The position numbers and the translations under genes are program-made. DNA of 64,000 nucleotides from Aquibacillus saliphilus (GTDB lineage Bacteria > Bacillota > Bacilli > Bacillales > Amphibacillaceae), in NCBI RefSeq assembly GCF_020404745.1, contig NZ_JAIZAP010000013.1, positions 62,001-126,000 of the forward strand, in the 5' to 3' direction. Numbering within the stretch: position 1 is the first letter of the stretch; every line of letters starts with the position of its first letter. Shown here piece after piece: positions 60,925-64,000 of this stretch. Under the pieces are notes generated by a model, which worked only from the letters and a program-made list of their open reading frames with translations, searched no databases and was not told the origin of the DNA.

Positions 60925-61977
60925 TTAAATTTTTGTTAGAGCGTATTGCCTATGATAATGAATAATATCGATTAGTAGTGAATAAGCAGTTTCAACTAAG
61001 CCAGCACCTGCCCCGGTTAACATAATAGGTCCTGCTAAATCACACTGATAAACAATGGCATTCGTCGGACCAATAACACCTGCTAATGGGTCATCGTTAT
61101 CAACTAGCTCCGGTTTAACAGATGCCTTCACCGTTCCATTTTCTTTAGTAAGTCGGGCTAATAAACGCCATTTTTGGTTGTTTTTTGAAGCCTCTTTAAC
61201 CATATCCAATGTAAAGTCACTTATTCCCTTGCAATAAATATCTTCAGCCACAAGTGGAGTACCCATTAAATAGTTAGATAGAATAGCTGTTTTATATCTG
61301 GCATCAAGTCCTTCGACATCACTAGTTGGATCTGCTTCAGCATAACCAAGACTCTGTGCTTTTTCTAAAGACGCTTGATAGGTTTCTCCTTTTTCCATTT
61401 CAGTTAGAATATAATTTGTTGTTCCATTTAAAATTCCTTTTATTTCTGTAATTTCATTTCCAGCTAAGGTTGTTACAGGCATCCGGAGCGCCGGCGTACC
61501 ACTCATGACAGTGCCTTCAAATCCCCAGAACACGCCGTTCTCCTCTGCGAGTGCTGCTAGTTGATTGTAAGCAAGAGCTACCGGTCCTTTATTTGTTGTT
61601 ACAACACTCTTATTATTTTCAAAAGCTGCCCTACAGTGATCAATTGCTGGTTGACCGGTTCTTACATCTGTAAAAGTAACCTCGACAATGACGTCTGCGT
61701 TAGAATGCTTGATTGTCTCTAAACTATCCCAGCCGCGAATTAGCCCTGGTTGATTCGGATAGTCTTCCACATTGCCAGTTTGTTTAATGGTAGCTAATAA
61801 CGTTTCCACATCTAGTCCTTCAGGATGGTAAATAGAACCTTTCATTACATCAGACACAGCTACGACAACTGGATTTAACAGGTGCGACTTATTCAAGTTT
61901 TCCTTTTGCTTTAAAAACAATTCAGCTAGTGACTGACCTACACCTCCAAAACCAATAAACGCCACTTTTGTACTCAT
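60925..61977 (-). CDS. Homoserine dehydrogenase (without ACT domain)
   Basis: A 350-residue enzyme interconverting aspartate semialdehyde and homoserine. Features: Rossmann motif FIGFGGVGQSLAELF at the N-terminus, NKGPVALAYNQLAALAEENG near residue 125, NGTTNYIL near 190 and catalytic ADPTSDVEGLDARYKTAIL (Asp and Lys present) near 215. Unlike the standard biosynthetic Bacillus Hom (about 430 residues with C-terminal ACT domain) it lacks the regulatory domain, consistent with a dedicated catabolic or accessory role. ATG with GGAGGTGA. It is 4 bp after the M20 gene and 14 bp before the aldehyde dehydrogenase. Confidence 0.9.
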   Translation of the reverse strand: MSTKVAFIGFGGVGQSLAELFLKQKENLNKSHLLNPVVVAVSDVMKGSIYHPEGLDVETLLATIKQTGNVEDYPNQPGLIRGWDSLETIKHSNADVIVEVTFTDVRTGQPAIDHCRAAFENNKSVVTTNKGPVALAYNQLAALAEENGVFWGFEGTVMSGTPALRMPVTTLAGNEITEIKGILNGTTNYILTEMEKGETYQASLEKAQSLGYAEADPTSDVEGLDARYKTAILSNYLMGTPLVAEDIYCKGISDFTLDMVKEASKNNQKWRLLARLTKENGTVKASVKPELVDNDDPLAGVIGPTNAIVYQCDLAGPIMLTGAGAGLVETAYSLLIDIIHYHRQYALTKI

Positions 61978-61981
61978 TAGC

Positions 61982-63196
61982 TCACCTCCAAAGTTTTCCG
62001 TTATTAGCTAGAAGACGGTGGGTGCTTTCCGTTAAAAGCGCTACACCAATTGGCAACGCATCTTCATTTATCTGAAAATCAGAAGTATGCAGACTACCTG
62101 TTGTATCACCGTTTAATGCACATCCAAGAAAAAACATCGCACCAGGTATATCATTTGTAATGTGGCCAAAGTCTTCTCCACCCATGCCAAACGGCCCTTC
62201 GTAAATCGGCATGTTCGGATATAACGAACCTGCAACATCTTTAAATAAATCTGTTATTGATGGATGATTATAAAGCGCTGGTTCCCCGCGCTCAATATCA
62301 AGGGTGAAGTACCCACCTAATGTTTCTGTAATTTTCGCTATTGACTGTAATTCTTCTATTAATTGCTCACGAATCTCTGTCGTATAGGATCTTATCGTTC
62401 CTTTTATTTGTACGCTTTCTGGAATAACATTTGAGGTATGACCCGCGTGAATTTCCCCGATGCTAATTGTTCCAACATCTAATGGATTTATTTTTCTGCT
62501 GATCAGACTGTATATACCTTGTAGGATATACGTTGCCATCCAAATCGGATCTGTACCTTGGTGCGGATAACCACCATGTCCCCCGGTTCCATTTATCGTT
62601 AAGAAAAAATTATCGATATTAGCCATACTAGGACCTTTGTTAACTAGTATTTCTCCTGTATTTCGCCAAGGACAAACATGTAATGCAATTGCCGCCTCAA
62701 GGTCATTGATTGCACCTGAACGGATCATGTAAGGAGCACCCGTTAACCCATATTGGTCAGCTGCTTCTTCAGCTGGTTGAAAAATAAATTTAATTGTTCC
62801 ATTGATTTTATCTAGTTTATAATCTTCAGCTAATAATCTAGCTGCGCCTAATAGCATCGTCATATGAGCATCATGTCCACAAGCATGCATTACACCCAAG
62901 TGTTCAGAACTGTATTCCATTCCAGTCTGCTCCTCAATTGGTAACGCATCCATATCTGCTCGAACGCCAATTATAGGGCCATTCCCAGACGACAACGTAG
63001 CAACAATGCCATGACCGGCTATGCCTGTTTGGATATCAAATACTTGTTCAGCTTCAAGGATCTGTTTTATAAAGTCACTGGTTTTTTTCTCCCGAAAGCT
63101 TAATTCCGGATAGCGATGCAAATGACGACGCCAATCAATTAACTCTGACTTCAAAAATTCTGAACGCTTTGTTGTATCCCAATTCTCCAATTGCAA
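61982..63196 (-). CDS. M20-family amidohydrolase (N-acyl-amino-acid deacylase type)
   Basis: A 404-residue zinc amidohydrolase of the M20D/hippurate-hydrolase group. Conserved pieces: LHRYPELSFREKKT near residue 28, GVRADMDALPIEEQTG near 82, MHACGHDAHMTMLLGAARLL near 103 (metal cysteine and histidines), FQPAEE near 140, and the later GMGGEDFGH near 352. These enzymes remove acyl groups from amino acids. The start is TTG at 63196 (MQLENWD), eight bases after GGGAGGT; the longer frame to 63226 overlaps the previous gene. Cotranscribed with the PLP enzyme upstream and homoserine dehydrogenase downstream. Confidence 0.88.
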   Translation of the reverse strand: MQLENWDTTKRSEFLKSELIDWRRHLHRYPELSFREKKTSDFIKQILEAEQVFDIQTGIAGHGIVATLSSGNGPIIGVRADMDALPIEEQTGMEYSSEHLGVMHACGHDAHMTMLLGAARLLAEDYKLDKINGTIKFIFQPAEEAADQYGLTGAPYMIRSGAINDLEAAIALHVCPWRNTGEILVNKGPSMANIDNFFLTINGTGGHGGYPHQGTDPIWMATYILQGIYSLISRKINPLDVGTISIGEIHAGHTSNVIPESVQIKGTIRSYTTEIREQLIEELQSIAKITETLGGYFTLDIERGEPALYNHPSITDLFKDVAGSLYPNMPIYEGPFGMGGEDFGHITNDIPGAMFFLGCALNGDTTGSLHTSDFQINEDALPIGVALLTESTHRLLANNGKLWR

Positions 63197-63212
63197 GGGA
63201 CCATACCTCCCT

Positions 63213-64000
63213 TTAGCTATTGACAAATAGACTTTCTGGCAATGATTGAAATGCTTGCTCTAAGTCATCAATTAAATCCTCAATATCCTCAATACCAGCT
63301 GAATATCTTATTAAACCTTCAGGAATTCCCATCGCAGCCCGTTCTTCTGGTGTGCACTCCACATGGCTAGTCGTTCTGGATGGTCCAACTATTGTTTCAA
63401 CTGATCCAAGGTTTGCTGCTCGGTTGGCATATTTTAATTTAGGAAGTAAATGTCTAACCGTATCGACTCCTCCTCTAACAGAGAAGCTTAGCATGCCACC
63501 AAAATCGTTCATTTGTTTCATAGCTATCTCGTGGCCAGGATGATCCTCTAAGCCTGGATAAAAAACGGATTCTACGATATCAACTGATTTTAAATAACGT
63601 GCTACCGCCATTGCATTTTCACATTGCTTTTCAATTCGCAACTTCAATGTCTTCATGCCTCGTAACAGCAAATACGCTGACATTGGGTCGAGTGTCGCTC
63701 CATTTATTTCACGGTAATGATAAATGGAGTCAACTAATTCCTTTGATCCACAAACGGAACCACCAAGTGCATCCGCATGACCTCCTAAAAACTTGGTTGC
63801 ACTGTGAATAACTAAATCTGCACCTAATGCTAACGGATTTTGATTGATTGGCGTGGCAAACGTGTTATCAACAATAACAATTGCTCCAGCCTTTTTACCT
63901 GCCTCAGCCATCCTTTTGATATCTGTGATTTTTACAGTTGGATTTGTTGGGGTTTCTAGATAAAGCACCTTACAGCCTTTGCTAAGTTCTTTTTCAATTG
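63213..64000 (-). CDS. Cys/Met-metabolism PLP-dependent enzyme (cystathionine gamma-lyase/methionine gamma-lyase type), 5' end missing
   Basis: The frame runs to the right edge of the window; 261 C-terminal residues are visible of an expected 380-395. The PLP-binding lysine is in SATKFLGGHADALGG, with DNTFATPINQNPL before it, and SLGSVET-like LGSVETIVGPSRTTSH plus IRYSAGIEDIEDLIDDLEQAF at the C-terminus. This is the gamma-family (MetB/MetC/MGL). Which reaction (cystathionine gamma-lyase, methionine gamma-lyase or O-acylhomoserine sulfhydrylase) cannot be settled without the N-terminus. First visible gene of the operon with the M20 hydrolase and homoserine dehydrogenase. Confidence 0.9.
   Translation of the reverse strand, partial: IEKELSKGCKVLYLETPTNPTVKITDIKRMAEAGKKAGAIVIVDNTFATPINQNPLALGADLVIHSATKFLGGHADALGGSVCGSKELVDSIYHYREINGATLDPMSAYLLLRGMKTLKLRIEKQCENAMAVARYLKSVDIVESVFYPGLEDHPGHEIAMKQMNDFGGMLSFSVRGGVDTVRHLLPKLKYANRAANLGSVETIVGPSRTTSHVECTPEERAAMGIPEGLIRYSAGIEDIEDLIDDLEQAFQSLPESLFVNS

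Overview
The window is a low-GC Firmicutes chromosome segment. AraR-, LicR-, MtlR- and CcpA-type control, S-box and preQ1 leaders, strong AGGAGG ribosome binding sites, TTG/GTG starts and U-tailed hairpin terminators all point to Bacillaceae. The GC-rich dispersed repeats and gene content suggest the Oceanobacillus/Virgibacillus-like halotolerant group; that placement is an inference, not a measurement. Most genes lie on the minus strand. I see no rRNA, tRNA, CRISPR array, prophage or transposase gene.

Layout. 0-8 kb: an L-arabinose regulon in three minus-strand transcription units (araD-araA; araR; abfA-araP-araQ followed by a DUF624/YesL-like gene cut by the window edge). Paired AraR boxes 41-42 bp apart precede two of the units and one box precedes araR; ribulokinase (araB) and the sugar-binding protein (araN) are not in view. 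8-15 kb: an XRE/membrane-protein pair, a DUF2680 secreted protein, an AcuI-type reductase, a YiiX-like papain-fold protein, an ion-channel relative with an altered filter, a preQ1-riboswitch-controlled queF-yhhQ operon and a PHP phosphatase. 15.6-21 kb: purU and the argCJBD operon. 21-29 kb: a large STAND/LuxR regulator, a DUF4870 protein, a polar amino-acid ABC importer and licR. 29-34 kb: the licBCAH beta-glucoside PTS operon and a thioredoxin-reductase-like flavoprotein. 34-45 kb: mainly transporters (AEC, ThrE pair, MFS, MarR-regulated ABC exporter, ArsP/YraQ-type permease with a 41-residue Cys-Cys peptide, ZIP) and a CAP-domain lipoprotein. 45-46 kb: a SAM-I riboswitch in front of an uncharacterised small gene, and an Lrp regulator. 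47-53 kb: YitT protein and the mannitol operon mtlA-mtlR-mtlF-mtlD. 53-59 kb: amidase, thiol-redox lipoprotein-like protein, MATE pump, HD-GYP protein, small FbpA-like protein. 59-64 kb: a tight operon encoding a Cys/Met-metabolism PLP enzyme (5' end outside), an M20 amidohydrolase, a homoserine dehydrogenase and an aldehyde dehydrogenase.

The overall theme is sugar uptake under carbon-catabolite control (arabinose, beta-glucosides, mannitol, each with a local regulator and candidate cre sites) set among amino-acid and tRNA-modification genes and exporters. Two layers of non-coding structure stand out: three copies of a 0.44-0.57 kb palindrome-rich element with imperfect terminal inverted repeats (15.1, 29.0 and 46.3 kb; the first two are nearly identical and inverted) and three copies of an about 85-nt repeat placed just beyond terminators (24.1, 34.7 and 51.5 kb). 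The leads I would follow first are the SAM-I riboswitch controlling an unknown protein, the triple ATCAA-N6-TTGAT array before the permease/Cys-Cys peptide pair, and the PLP/M20/homoserine dehydrogenase/ALDH operon.
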